Shown: positions 50,541 to 59,221 of the stretch, piece after piece
Layout of the letters: the number at the start of each line of letters is the position of its first letter
How positions within the stretch are numbered: the stretch's first letter is position 1
Assembly: GCA_035295745.1 (NCBI GenBank)
Contig: DATGIL010000091.1
Span: forward strand, 15,902-79,901
Source of the DNA: JAIQFL01 sp035295745
GTDB lineage: Bacteria; Acidobacteriota; Terriglobia; Bryobacterales; Bryobacteraceae
DNA: 64,000 nucleotides
Direction of reading: 5' to 3'
Notes under the pieces: generated by a model
Told to the model about the DNA's origin: nothing
The model's input: the letters and a program-made list of their open reading frames with translations, nothing else
Database searches by the model: none
Program-made: the position numbers and the translations under genes

Positions 50541-53061
50541 GCCCACCCCCCAGATGCGCGGGATGGCGCTCCAGCTTGCGATAATCCGCCGAGCCTTCTT
50601 TGATCTCGATCGCCTGATTCTTCGCCAGATTAGAGAACTTCTGCGATGGACTCGAACCGCCGGGCCACTCGATTTCCAGACTGACGATCGTCGCAGCCTT
50701 CCCCAGTCCCACGTGCTGTTCCAACGGGGAGGCGCCAAACGATCCGCCGCTGTTCACCGTGCGGTAAATCGATCGCGGCTCTCCGCTTTCGTTCTTCACG
50801 GTCAACTTGATTCGCGCGCCGATCGCAGCGTGGTTCGCCTTGACACCCACAAGCCGCAAGCTGATCCAATCGTTGCCTTGTCCGGGATTTTCGAAAAGGC
50901 GGAATGCGTGGCTGTCGCCGGGTGTCGCGCCTCCGATCACCGTGAGAATATCCTCGTCGCCATCGCCGTCGATATCCGCGAACGCCACGCCATGCCCCTT
51001 GTGGAGTTCGCCGGTGCCCGAGGACGCCGTGATGTCGACGAACTTCTTGCCCTGGTGATTGTGCAGCATCACATTCGGCAGGATCGAGGAGTACGAGGGA
51101 TCGCCCGTGCCTAGATAGATATCGAGATAGCCGTCGTTATCCACGTCGCCGAAATTCGATCCCATCGGCATGAAGACCTTATCCAGGCCGGCCTGCACCG
51201 TCACATCCTGGAACGCCCCATTGCCGAGATTGCGGTACAACTTCATCGTGCCGGCGTTATGCGGCAGCCCCATGTACGTGCGCGCAGTCTCTTCCACCGA
51301 CATGAAATAACTGCTCACCAGGAGATCGGGCCAGCCGTCGTTATCGTAATCGAAGAACCACGCGGGGAAGCCGTGGCCGCTTCCGGGGACGCCGGCCAGG
51401 CGCGCCACGTCCGTGAAGGTTCCATCGTGGTTGTTGTGGAAGAGCGCATTCTCACCCCGATAGTTGGACACATACAGATCCACAAATCCGTCGCCGTCGT
51501 AGTCGGCGGCTGTCACGGCCTTGGAGAATGCCGTGATATCGGTGCCCGATGCGTGGGAGATGTCCTGAAAAGTGCCGTCGCGTTTATTCAGAAAGAGCTG
51601 ATTCGGCGCGTTCTCGTTTCCTACGTAGAGGTCGAGCCACCCGTCGTTATCAATGTCGACCCAGACCGCCGTTTGCGTGGCAGTGGGCTCGGCCAGTCCC
51701 GCCTCTTTGGTGACGTCGGTGAAGGTGCCGTTGCAGTTGTTGCGCAAGAGAGATTTTCGCTGCGGCAGTTCCCATCCTCCGCGGAGCACCAGGATATCGA
51801 GGCAGCCATCGTTGTTGTAGTCGGTCTGCACGATGTTGAGGCCGCCCAGCTGTTCGGCCAGTCCCGATTGCGCACTGCGGTCGGCGAATGTGCCATCGCC
51901 GTTATTGTGGAAGAAGTGCATGGGCCCGCACATGTCGAAACTGGAAGTGACCACGTCGAAGAGGCCGTCGTTATCGAAGTCGTCAACAATGATCCCCGCT
52001 GCCATCGAGAAGAGACTCAATCCCGCCGCGGGTGCGGCGTCTTTGAATCGGCCGATGTCTTCGCTCGAAGTGAACAGAGTGGGGTCCAGCAGAAACTGCT
52101 TCGGGACTCCCGCGGGATGCTGCCCCAGCGTCATGTAGGCGAGATTGAGCAGCCACTTCACTTCGATATCGTCGGGCCGCTGTTTCAGGAACGCGAGGAA
52201 GTGCTGGACGGCCTTCTCGGAATCCTCTGTCTTGCCGTAGCGGAACTCGGGACGAATCGGAAAAAGGCAGTGCTCGCCGGGATGCCGATACACATCGTTG
52301 GCAATCTCCGACTTGTGCAGGTATCCGATTCCGAGCAGTTCTTCAAGATATGGCATCGCGCGCGGAAGTTCGGCGGATCCGATGCGGTAGGCCGTCTCCC
52401 ACTGAGCGACCGCCGGGGCCATTTCGCCGCGATAGGCGTAGATCTGGCCCAGCGCCACTCGCAGGGACATGACGTCGGCCGGCGGACGCCCCTTCGCCGA
52501 CGCGATCAGGCCTTCGGCGCGCTCCTTCATTGCGTCGTAGGACTGCTGCCGAAGAGTGCAGACCATTCGAGGATCCTGGTTCCAACCGGCGGGTTTGGGA
52601 AATCCCGCAAGCGCAGACTCGGCCTCGTTGAGTCCGGAAATGTCGAAATCGAAGCGGATGCTGCCCTCCGCGCTGACCGCGAATTGGCGGGCGCGCTTCG
52701 CGTCCTCCATGCCGGTGAGTTCGGTCTCCGGGAGCATCTTCACGATGGCGAAGCCGGTGGGCAGGCGAATCACGGCCGACATCTGACCGGGGCGCAACGC
52801 TTCAATGGCGTTCCGCAACTCTGCGCGCAGCGTGGCGGGGTCCACTTTTCCGAGTAGACCGCCATCCACCGAAGTGGGGTCCACCGATTTCTCGCGCGCC
52901 AGCACCGCGAAATCGGCACCCTTCTGCAGCTGTTTCAGGATCGTCTCGGCTTCCGCGGCGGAGTTTACCACCAGCAGGCGCAACGGAACGGCAGGCTGGG
53001 GAGGGTCCTGTCCCAATGCCAGCAACGCAACCACGAACAGCCAACTGAACACGCGAGACAT
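50530..53061 (-). CDS. Rotamase-TPR-VCBS/ASPIC fusion protein, exported
   Basis: An 843-residue protein with a signal peptide (SWLFVVALLALGQ). Residues 25-115 look like a PpiC-type peptidyl-prolyl isomerase domain (ILKQLQKGADFAVLAREKSV, GGLLGKVDPATL). Helical TPR-like repeats follow to about 320. The rest is a CRTAC1-type propeller with seven calcium-binding FG-GAP repeats of the form DxDxDGxxD (DFDNDGLFDVV, DIDNDGWLDLYVG, DVDNDGYLDIYLG), ending in an ASPIC/UnbV domain (GSFGASPLEQHVGLG). The role is unknown. It shares a 46-base divergent promoter region with a paralogous propeller gene. Confidence 0.85.
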   Translation of the reverse strand: MSRVFSWLFVVALLALGQDPPQPAVPLRLLVVNSAAEAETILKQLQKGADFAVLAREKSVDPTSVDGGLLGKVDPATLRAELRNAIEALRPGQMSAVIRLPTGFAIVKMLPETELTGMEDAKRARQFAVSAEGSIRFDFDISGLNEAESALAGFPKPAGWNQDPRMVCTLRQQSYDAMKERAEGLIASAKGRPPADVMSLRVALGQIYAYRGEMAPAVAQWETAYRIGSAELPRAMPYLEELLGIGYLHKSEIANDVYRHPGEHCLFPIRPEFRYGKTEDSEKAVQHFLAFLKQRPDDIEVKWLLNLAYMTLGQHPAGVPKQFLLDPTLFTSSEDIGRFKDAAPAAGLSLFSMAAGIIVDDFDNDGLFDVVTSSFDMCGPMHFFHNNGDGTFADRSAQSGLAEQLGGLNIVQTDYNNDGCLDILVLRGGWELPQRKSLLRNNCNGTFTDVTKEAGLAEPTATQTAVWVDIDNDGWLDLYVGNENAPNQLFLNKRDGTFQDISHASGTDITAFSKAVTAADYDGDGFVDLYVSNYRGENALFHNNHDGTFTDVARLAGVPGSGHGFPAWFFDYDNDGWPDLLVSSYFMSVEETARTYMGLPHNAGTMKLYRNLGNGAFQDVTVQAGLDKVFMPMGSNFGDVDNDGYLDIYLGTGDPSYSSILPNVMLHNHQGKKFVDITASSGTGELHKGHGVAFADIDGDGDEDILTVIGGATPGDSHAFRLFENPGQGNDWISLRLVGVKANHAAIGARIKLTVKNESGEPRSIYRTVNSGGSFGASPLEQHVGLGKAATIVSLEIEWPGGSSPSQKFSNLAKNQAIEIKEGSADYRKLERHPAHLGGGHGK

Positions 53062-53107
53062 GGCGGCCGGAAAACATTGCTATGGTAGCATGTGCCCGGC
53101 TAACCTA

Positions 53108-54862
53108 ATGTCTATGACGCGGAGGGAGTTGTTGGCGATGGGCGCTCTGGCTGCGCGGCTTGGACTCGCGCAGAACGCCGGTATGGGCTCGCGCGGCGTG
53201 CGGCCCACACCGCGGGGCAAACCATCCGGCCTGCCGTTTCATGCGCATTTCGTCAACGTGGCTCATTCCGCCGGCCTGCGCGCGCCGATCATCTATGGCG
53301 ACGTCGCGACTAACGACTACATCCTCGAATCCATGGGCTGCGGCGTGGCGTTCGTCGACTACGATAATGACGGCTGGCAGGATATCGTGCTGCTCACCGG
53401 CCGTCGATGGAAGAACACGCCGGAGGGCGCCACCATCCGCCTCTATCACAACAATCGCGACGGCACCTTCTCCGATATGACGCAGAAGTCCGGACTGGGG
53501 CGCAGCGTCTGGGCCAGCGGGATCACGGTGGGCGATTACGATAACGACGGTTTCGACGATCTTTTCATCACCTGCTGGGGCCAGAATCTGCTGTTCCACA
53601 ACAACGGCGACGGCACCTTCGCCGATGTCACCGAGCGGGCCGGTCTGCTGCATGCGAATACGCGATTCGGGTCGGGATGCACCTGGATCGATTACGACCG
53701 CGATGGCAAACTCGATCTCTTCGTGTCTCACTACATGGTGTTCGACCGCGGTGCGCTTCCCGCACGTGGCGCCGATCCCACCTGCAACTATCGCGGCGTG
53801 CCCGTATATTGCCGGCCGCCCCAGATGCCGCAGGAGCGCTGCCGCCTTTATCACAACAATGGCGACGGAACGTTCACCGACGTGAGTGAGAAGTCGGGGA
53901 TCCTGGCGATCGATCCCGGCTATCCGCTCACCGCCGCGGCGACCGATTTCGATGGCGACGGCTGGCCCGACCTCTACGTCGCCTGCGACATCTCGCCGAG
54001 CCTTCTGCTGCGCAACAATCACGACGGCACGTTCACGGAGATGGGACTCGACAGCGGCGTCTCGCTTAGTGAAGATGGCCAGGTGCAGGCTGGAATGGGT
54101 CTGGGTGTTGGCGACTTCGATACCAACGGCTCGCTCGATATCTTCAAAACGCACTTTCGCGACGATACGCCGGGGCTTTATCGCAACAACGGTAAGGGCA
54201 GTTTTCGCGACGTCACGCTGGCCGCCGGGCTCAGTGTGGAGACGCGCTTCGTGGGATGGGGAGCGGGCATTGTCGACCTGGACAACGATGGCCTGCCCGA
54301 TCTGTTTGTAGCGACGGGAATGGTTTATCCCGAAGTGGAGCGGACCGTCTCGGAAGTGCCGTACAAGACACCCTGCGTGGTCTATCGCAATTTGGGAAGC
54401 GGCAAGTTCGAAGAACTTCTCGAAGAGGCTGGCCCTGGCATTGCGGAAGCGCATTCGAGCCGCGGGGTGGCATTTGGCGATTTCGACAACGACGGCGATA
54501 TCGACATCCTCATCATGAATATGAACGAGCCGCCTTCCCTGCTACGCAACGACATCCGCGGCGCCAATCATTGGCTGAAAGTGCTGCTGGTTGGAACGGC
54601 GTCGAATCGTTCGGCGATTGGCGCGCAGGTGGTGGCGGCTTACGGCGGACGCAAACAGGCGCAGGCGGTACTGGCGCAGAGTTCTTATCTCTCCGCGAGC
54701 GATCGCCGGCTCCACTTCGGGTTGGGCGACGCAGTCAACGCCGACCTGGAGATTCGCTGGCCGAACGGCGGCACAGAAAAGATTCCCCACGTGGATGCGG
54801 ATCAGTTAGTGGTGATCAAAGAGGGCTCTGGAGTTACGCGGACAGATCGTTTCAAGAAGTAG
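53108..54862 (+). CDS. CRTAC1-like VCBS/ASPIC-UnbV propeller protein, Tat-exported
   Basis: A 584-residue protein starting MSMTRRELLAMGALAARLG, a twin-arginine type signal. At least seven FG-GAP/VCBS repeats with the calcium motif are visible (DYDNDGWQDIVLL, DYDNDGFDDLFIT, DFDGDGWPDLYVA, DLDNDGLPDLFVA, DFDNDGDIDILIM), and the end is an ASPIC/UnbV domain (GAQVVAAYGG, SSYLSASDRRLHFGLG). ATGs at 53108 and 53114 are both possible. It is a paralogue of the propeller part of its divergent neighbour but lacks the rotamase and TPR parts. The last 11 bases overlap a converging gene. Confidence 0.88.
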   Translation: MSMTRRELLAMGALAARLGLAQNAGMGSRGVRPTPRGKPSGLPFHAHFVNVAHSAGLRAPIIYGDVATNDYILESMGCGVAFVDYDNDGWQDIVLLTGRRWKNTPEGATIRLYHNNRDGTFSDMTQKSGLGRSVWASGITVGDYDNDGFDDLFITCWGQNLLFHNNGDGTFADVTERAGLLHANTRFGSGCTWIDYDRDGKLDLFVSHYMVFDRGALPARGADPTCNYRGVPVYCRPPQMPQERCRLYHNNGDGTFTDVSEKSGILAIDPGYPLTAAATDFDGDGWPDLYVACDISPSLLLRNNHDGTFTEMGLDSGVSLSEDGQVQAGMGLGVGDFDTNGSLDIFKTHFRDDTPGLYRNNGKGSFRDVTLAAGLSVETRFVGWGAGIVDLDNDGLPDLFVATGMVYPEVERTVSEVPYKTPCVVYRNLGSGKFEELLEEAGPGIAEAHSSRGVAFGDFDNDGDIDILIMNMNEPPSLLRNDIRGANHWLKVLLVGTASNRSAIGAQVVAAYGGRKQAQAVLAQSSYLSASDRRLHFGLGDAVNADLEIRWPNGGTEKIPHVDADQLVVIKEGSGVTRTDRFKK

Positions 54863-55280
54863 GTGCCGCGTTCGATTTGAGCGCCTGCGCCACTTCGGCA
54901 TCGAATACGGCGGGTTCACTGCACACCCGCATGATGCCCTCCAGGCTGGCAAACCGGCGCACAAATTCCGCCGTGACGTGGATAAAGCGGGAGCCGCTCA
55001 ACATCGTGACGCTTCGCAACCCGCTCTTGTGGGCGCTTAACCACAACGCCCAATCGCCGCTCACCGCGATTGACGCTCCGGTCACGTCGCGCGCGTCTAT
55101 GAAAAAATCTACTGGATGGGCGGCATCGATCCAGGCGCCGATCTCGTTCATCGGCTCTTTCCCAAACTCGCCCACATCACACCCGGCGATCCGGAGAATG
55201 ATGACACCTGGCGGGAATCGCTGGATCACCAGATTGCAGTGGGTTGCTTCGTAGCGGATTTCGTGAGTCTCTGTCGCCAT
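54852..55280 (-). CDS. Small protein of unknown function, possibly STAS/SpoIIAA-like
   Basis: A 142-residue cytosolic protein. The alternation of strands and helices (VIQRFPPGVIILRIAGCDVG, VDFFIDARDVTGASIAVSGD, HKSGLRSVTMLSGSRFIHV) resembles SpoIIAA/STAS-like domains, but I see no diagnostic residue and the assignment is weak. Its 3' end overlaps the propeller gene by 11 bases on the other strand. Confidence 0.6.
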   Translation of the reverse strand: MATETHEIRYEATHCNLVIQRFPPGVIILRIAGCDVGEFGKEPMNEIGAWIDAAHPVDFFIDARDVTGASIAVSGDWALWLSAHKSGLRSVTMLSGSRFIHVTAEFVRRFASLEGIMRVCSEPAVFDAEVAQALKSNAAPTS

Positions 55281-55424
55281 GGCTTCCAGTTATCGTATCG
55301 CAGTGAAGCTGTGTTTTCACAGTGTCGTCACACTTCTACGGCACCACATAGCGGCGCGTATGAGAAACCATAGACTTTGCGATTGGCGGGTGAGATGCAA
55401 TGTGAGGGCGGCAAGGTGACACTC

Positions 55425-56219
55425 ATGTTCTCATCGCGGAATCGCTCGACACTTGTCTCAGGGTTACTGCACCTTGGTGTTATTGCACTGGCTCTGCTGG
55501 TAAGCAGGGTGAAACCCGAGCCCTTGCCCAAGATACCCGATACGGATCCTGTCAGAGTGTATGTGCCGCATGATCTCGTGAACACGCCCCATGTGTCCCA
55601 CAATCTCGGCGGTGGCGGAGGCGGCGGTGATCCCACGCCTGCGAGTAAAGGGCCGTTGCCGAGAGTCGCCCTTCGGCAGTTCACTCCTCCCACGGCGGTG
55701 ATTCGCAATTACCATCCGGAATTGGCCGTGGAGCCGACACTGATAGGGACGCCGCCACAGATCCTAACTTCCATGCCTTCGCTCGCTTATGGCGATCCGA
55801 AGGGCGTCAATGGGCCGCCTTCGAACGGTCCGGGCTCGGATGGCGGAATCGGCGGTGGCAAGCACGGCGGCATTGGCGACAACGACGGCCCGGGTTACGG
55901 GGACGGAGATAAAGTTGGCGTCGATGGTCTGAGCGCGCATTTTGTGGGAAGTACCGTGCCGCCGTACCTCTTGACCAAGGTCGATCCTGAGTACACCGAT
56001 GAGGCCCGGCAAGCCAAGGTTCAGGGTTACATACTGATTCACATGGAGGTGGATACCAAAGGCCGCCCACAGAACATCAGAGTGGTCCAGGGACTCGGAC
56101 TCGGATTGGACGAGCGCGCGAAAGAGGCCGTGAGTAAGTGGACCTTCCGCCCGGGCACGGTGAACGGAAAACCTGTAGTCACCACCGCAACCATCCAGGT
56201 AACTTTCCGCCTCTTGTAA
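55425..56219 (+). CDS. TonB family protein
   Basis: A 264-residue protein with an N-terminal membrane anchor (LVSGLLHLGVIALALLV), a Pro/Gly-rich periplasmic linker (GGGGGGGDPTPASKGPLP, DGGIGGGKHGGIGDNDGPG) and a TonB_C domain: VDPEYTDEARQAKVQGYILI, VDTKGRPQNIRVVQGLGLGL and KEAVSKWTFRPGTVNGKPV. It would span the periplasm and energise or contact an outer-membrane receptor. No ExbB/ExbD or receptor gene is adjacent. The ATG at 55425 is chosen because AGGTGA lies 5 bases upstream; ATG 55395 is an alternative. Confidence 0.85.
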   Translation: MFSSRNRSTLVSGLLHLGVIALALLVSRVKPEPLPKIPDTDPVRVYVPHDLVNTPHVSHNLGGGGGGGDPTPASKGPLPRVALRQFTPPTAVIRNYHPELAVEPTLIGTPPQILTSMPSLAYGDPKGVNGPPSNGPGSDGGIGGGKHGGIGDNDGPGYGDGDKVGVDGLSAHFVGSTVPPYLLTKVDPEYTDEARQAKVQGYILIHMEVDTKGRPQNIRVVQGLGLGLDERAKEAVSKWTFRPGTVNGKPVVTTATIQVTFRLL

Positions 56220-56618
56220 GAGAGTGACTTAGCGGCTCGAGCATAACTGTTCAGATGGTCAGGAAACTGTACAGGAGCCGAGAAGGCGCGAGGGCATGAC
56301 GGCGGTGGCAGCGGACTGCACCAGTTAGATAGCCCAATACGTGACATCGCTTCCGCTTGGCAGTTGCGAGACGTCAACAAACAGGCAGTCGCGATTTCGT
56401 CCGCCGGGCTGCGGTTGCCGAAGGTGATCTTGCGCCGTCGACGCTCACCGCAATCACTGCGCTGTCCTTCACGCTTGCCGCGGCCTGCTCGGTCCCGGCC
56501 GCCGCGCTACATTACTCGATCCAACTAACGTACTGCGCCAGGCGTCAGGATCGCCTACAGCAATCGAATACACCCACTCCGAGTGGTGCCTTCAAGCAAT
56601 TACAAATATGGGATTTAC

Positions 56619-56648
56619 TTGAATTCTCTCGCACTTATGGTGTACACT
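56619..56648 (+). promoter_or_regulatory. Candidate promoter of the DAHP synthase leader
   Basis: TTGAAT at 56619-56624, an 18-base spacer and TACACT at 56643-56648. The predicted start of transcription is near 56655, so the terminator at 56767 would lie inside the transcript, ahead of the gene. Confidence 0.55.
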
Positions 56649-56766
56649 GGCGTTCAGAATGTCTTGGTTTTCCGCCAGCTCGTTTACGGTCCGGTCCCGG
56701 CAGGTTTGCCGGTTCCGGTGAGTGGCGTTGGCTGAATCGGGCATTCCGAAGTTCAGTTCCGACCAA

Positions 56767-56797
56767 CCCACTCGCAAGAGTGGGCTTTTTTATTTTT
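56767..56797 (+). terminator. Intrinsic terminator upstream of the DAHP synthase start
   Basis: CCCACTC-GCAA-GAGTGGG is a perfect 7-bp stem with a GCAA tetraloop, followed by C, six T, A and five T. It ends 15 bases before the ATG at 56812, with the ribosome site GGAGGGGG directly after it. Its position between promoter and gene makes it a likely regulated terminator and not the end of the upstream transcript. Confidence 0.75.
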
Positions 56798-56811
56798 GGA
56801 GGGGGTTTGTA

Positions 56812-57870
56812 ATGGTTATTTCGATGCGGCCGCACGCAACCCGGGAAGAGATCGACCACGTCTGCGATCGGATCCGCGAATTTGGCTATAAGGTCCATTC
56901 GATTGAAGGGGAAGAGCGCGTAGTCATCGGCGTCGTCGGGATGGGCGACGTCACGGCGTGCCTCGAATCACTCGAAGCTACGCCCGGCGTGGAGCGCGCC
57001 ATGCGCATCTCGGCGCCGTATAAGTTCGTCAGTCGTGAATTCAAGAAAGAGCACTCCACGATCAAGGTCGATGGCATCGACGTTGGCGGCACAGAGTTCA
57101 TCGTAATGGCCGGCCCCTGTTCGGTGGAGAGCGAAAAGCAGATCATGGAGACCGCAGAGGGGGTGGCGGAGGCAGGCGCGCGGGCGTTGCGGGGCGGCGC
57201 CTTCAAACCGCGCACCTCTCCCTACGACTTCCAGGGCTTGGAACGCGAGGGCCTCAAACTGCTGCGCAAAGCCCGCGAGGCCACGGGGCTCGCCATCGTG
57301 ACCGAGATCATGAGCGATCGCGATGTCGATCTGGTGGCGGAATACGCCGACCTGATGCAGGTGGGCGCGCGCAACATGCAGAACTTTGCGTTATTGAAGT
57401 CGCTGGGAGGCTGCGGCAGGCCGGTGCTGCTCAAACGCGGCATGAGTTCCACCATCAAGGAACTGCTCATGTCCGCGGAGTATATCGTGGCGCATGGCAA
57501 CCCGAACGTGATCCTCTGCGAGCGCGGCATCCGCACCTTTGAGACCGCCACCCGCAACACCTGCGACATCGCTGCGATCCCCGTTTTGGACGAACTCACA
57601 CATTTGCCGGTCCTGCTCGATCCCAGCCACGCCACTGGAAAGCGCAGCCTGGTGCCGGCGGTTTCGCGCGCGGGAGTGGCTATCGGCGCGGACGGCCTCA
57701 TCCTCGAAGTCCATCCCTGCCCCGAAAAGGCGGTCAGCGACGGCGCCCAGTCCCTGACAGTCGCCGGCTTCAAGCAATTGATGGCCGACCTCCAGCCCTA
57801 CATCAAGCTGTGGAAGGAATCGCGCCAACCGTCTGCCAGCCAAGTCGTAGGCGAACCCGTAGCTGTGTGA
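56812..57870 (+). CDS. aroF: 3-deoxy-7-phosphoheptulonate (DAHP) synthase, type I-beta
   Basis: A 352-residue enzyme for the first step of the shikimate pathway: phosphoenolpyruvate plus erythrose 4-phosphate to DAHP. Residues 1-70 are the ferredoxin-like regulatory domain (MRPHATREEIDHVCDRIREF). The barrel has the I-beta motifs VMAGPCSVESEKQIMETAEG, RGGAFKPRTSPYDFQGLERE, QVGARNMQNFALLKSLG, VLLKRGMSSTIKELL, LCERGIRTFE and DPSHATGKRSLVPAVSRAGV. The length fits regulated members inhibited by Phe or Tyr. Expression is probably controlled by the leader and terminator just upstream. Confidence 0.95.
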   Translation: MVISMRPHATREEIDHVCDRIREFGYKVHSIEGEERVVIGVVGMGDVTACLESLEATPGVERAMRISAPYKFVSREFKKEHSTIKVDGIDVGGTEFIVMAGPCSVESEKQIMETAEGVAEAGARALRGGAFKPRTSPYDFQGLEREGLKLLRKAREATGLAIVTEIMSDRDVDLVAEYADLMQVGARNMQNFALLKSLGGCGRPVLLKRGMSSTIKELLMSAEYIVAHGNPNVILCERGIRTFETATRNTCDIAAIPVLDELTHLPVLLDPSHATGKRSLVPAVSRAGVAIGADGLILEVHPCPEKAVSDGAQSLTVAGFKQLMADLQPYIKLWKESRQPSASQVVGEPVAV

Positions 57871-57880
57871 TACTCGTCTT

Positions 57881-58798
57881 GTGAGTCCTCGATATCGCGC
57901 ATGGCTGCTGATTGCGATCCTGGCGGTCGTGTGCGGCGGAGCTGTCTGGGGCGTTGCATGGTATCGCGGGCGCCCCTTGAGCACCGGCATGTTGGTCAAG
58001 CAGATCCCGTCGCGGGACGCCGTGGTTCTGTACGTCGACTTTGCGGAGTTGCGGCGGGGCGGCATTCTTCAATTGCTCGAAGGCTCCAAAGCCAACGAAG
58101 ATCCCGACTATCGGATTTTCGCCAGCAAGATCAATTTCGATTACCGCGAGGATCTGGATTCCGCCCTCGTGTCCTTTGCCCCCTCAGGCAAGTACATGAT
58201 GGTCAAGGGACGCTTCGACTGGAAAAGCCTGCGCACGTATGCCGTCGAATCGGGCGGCAGTTGCGCGGCGGCCACCTGCAAAATGGTCGGCAGCACTCCC
58301 GATCGGCGGATCTCGTTTTACCCGGTGCAGTCGGGCCTGCTGGCGCTGGCCGTGAGCAAGGATGATTCCGCGGTGGTTCGCATGACTGGCCGCCCCAGCG
58401 GCCCTCCGGTGGAGGTCCCCGATGCGCCCATCTGGCTGTCGATTCCCGGCGCGCTTCTCAAATCAGACGACTTTTTGCCCACCGGCACGAAGATGTTTGC
58501 GCACGGCCTGGAGGAAGCGGATCATCTTACTCTGGCTTTCGTTCCGGAGGGCAGCCACCTGGCCGCCAAACTCGAAGTGCGCTGCAATGACGAACAGCAC
58601 GCCGTGATGGTCTCGTCGCAACTTGCCAGCGCCACCCTCACCCTGCGCCAGGCGTTGGAGCGTGAGCATCAGAAGCCCGGCCCGGCGGACCTGGCGGGCG
58701 TCCTCGCATCGGGAACCTTCCGCAGCGAAGGACGCATCGTCTACGGCTATTGGCCCGTAGACCGGGCCTTCGTGGAGACAATCCTCTCCGGCGTCTAG
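57881..58798 (+). CDS. Membrane-anchored protein of unknown function
   Basis: A 305-residue protein with one N-terminal membrane helix (LLIAILAVVCGGAVWGVAWY) and an external domain. Segments such as QIPSRDAVVLYVDFAELRRG, DLDSALVSFAPSGKYMMVKG and SFYPVQSGLLALAVSKDD are typical of a group of acidobacterial proteins without an assigned function. It starts with GTG 10 bases after the DAHP synthase stop and may be co-transcribed. Its end overlaps the converging zinc-ribbon gene by 4 bases. Confidence 0.65.
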   Translation: MSPRYRAWLLIAILAVVCGGAVWGVAWYRGRPLSTGMLVKQIPSRDAVVLYVDFAELRRGGILQLLEGSKANEDPDYRIFASKINFDYREDLDSALVSFAPSGKYMMVKGRFDWKSLRTYAVESGGSCAAATCKMVGSTPDRRISFYPVQSGLLALAVSKDDSAVVRMTGRPSGPPVEVPDAPIWLSIPGALLKSDDFLPTGTKMFAHGLEEADHLTLAFVPEGSHLAAKLEVRCNDEQHAVMVSSQLASATLTLRQALEREHQKPGPADLAGVLASGTFRSEGRIVYGYWPVDRAFVETILSGV

Positions 58799-59028
58799 TT
58801 GAAATTCATCCCGCACATTCCGGGATTGCTGCACCTTCCGCTTGGGCAGGACGGCATCTCGGAGGACTTCGACGCTCCGTTAGCGTGGGCGGCAAAGGTG
58901 GAGAGTTCCTGCTTCAGATGCTTCTGCCCGCAAGAAGGGCACTCGACCTCCGGAACGTCCGCGGCGCGGCGCACCAATTTCTCGAACTTCGTTCCGCAAT
59001 CTTCACAACTGTATTCGTAAATCGGCAT
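58795..59028 (-). CDS. FmdB-type zinc ribbon protein
   Basis: A 77-residue protein with the diagnostic start MPIYEYSCEDCGTKFEKLVR and the second knuckle ECPSCGQKHLKQELS, so two C-x2-C pairs bind one zinc. The C-terminus has extra cysteines (SCPSGRCSNPGMCGMNFN). FmdB-like proteins are often found near regulators, but no function is established. The ATG at 59028 is the family start; upstream codons in frame are not part of the domain. Confidence 0.88.
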   Translation of the reverse strand: MPIYEYSCEDCGTKFEKLVRRAADVPEVECPSCGQKHLKQELSTFAAHANGASKSSEMPSCPSGRCSNPGMCGMNFN

Positions 59029-59221
59029 AAGGCGATGGGAGGGCCGGCAGCAGCGCCGCCTCTCCTCAATTCTGACACAATCCCGCCGGGCGAGTCGGCG
59101 AGCGGAGATATCGCGGCTCCAGGCGCACTCCCTTATGAATTTGACATTGCAATAGGATACGATTACGTAAGCATAATCACTTTTGATTTCCAGAGAATAG
59201 TAACTCTCTGCCGGATTCTTT

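Larger units (their letters stand above)
56220..56811 (+). promoter_or_regulatory. Intergenic region with DAHP synthase leader
   Basis: Bases 56220-56610 have no supported gene; a perfect palindrome CCACTC-C-GAGTGG lies at 56574-56586. From about 56655 to 56811 a leader of some 157 bases precedes the DAHP synthase. It contains a CGGCA/TTGCCG hairpin near 56699-56712 and a terminator at 56767-56797. A 20-codon frame at 56659-56721 (MSWFSASSF...) begins about 4 bases after the predicted start of transcription and has Trp3, Phe4, Phe9 and Phe19, which would suit a leader peptide for aromatic amino acid control, but this is unproven. Confidence 0.5.

Noticed and set aside
51259..52857. A 532-codon open frame antisense to the rotamase-VCBS gene
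   Set aside because: The repeated pattern reflects the VCBS repeats of the real gene on the other strand; no independent domain is visible.
53105..54454. A 449-codon open frame antisense to the CRTAC1-like gene
   Set aside because: It is also a mirror of repeated VCBS coding sequence and shows no signal or motif of its own.
56357..56812. A 151-codon frame running into the DAHP synthase leader
   Set aside because: It would have to read through the promoter and terminator of the next gene, and its sequence is low-complexity with no motif.
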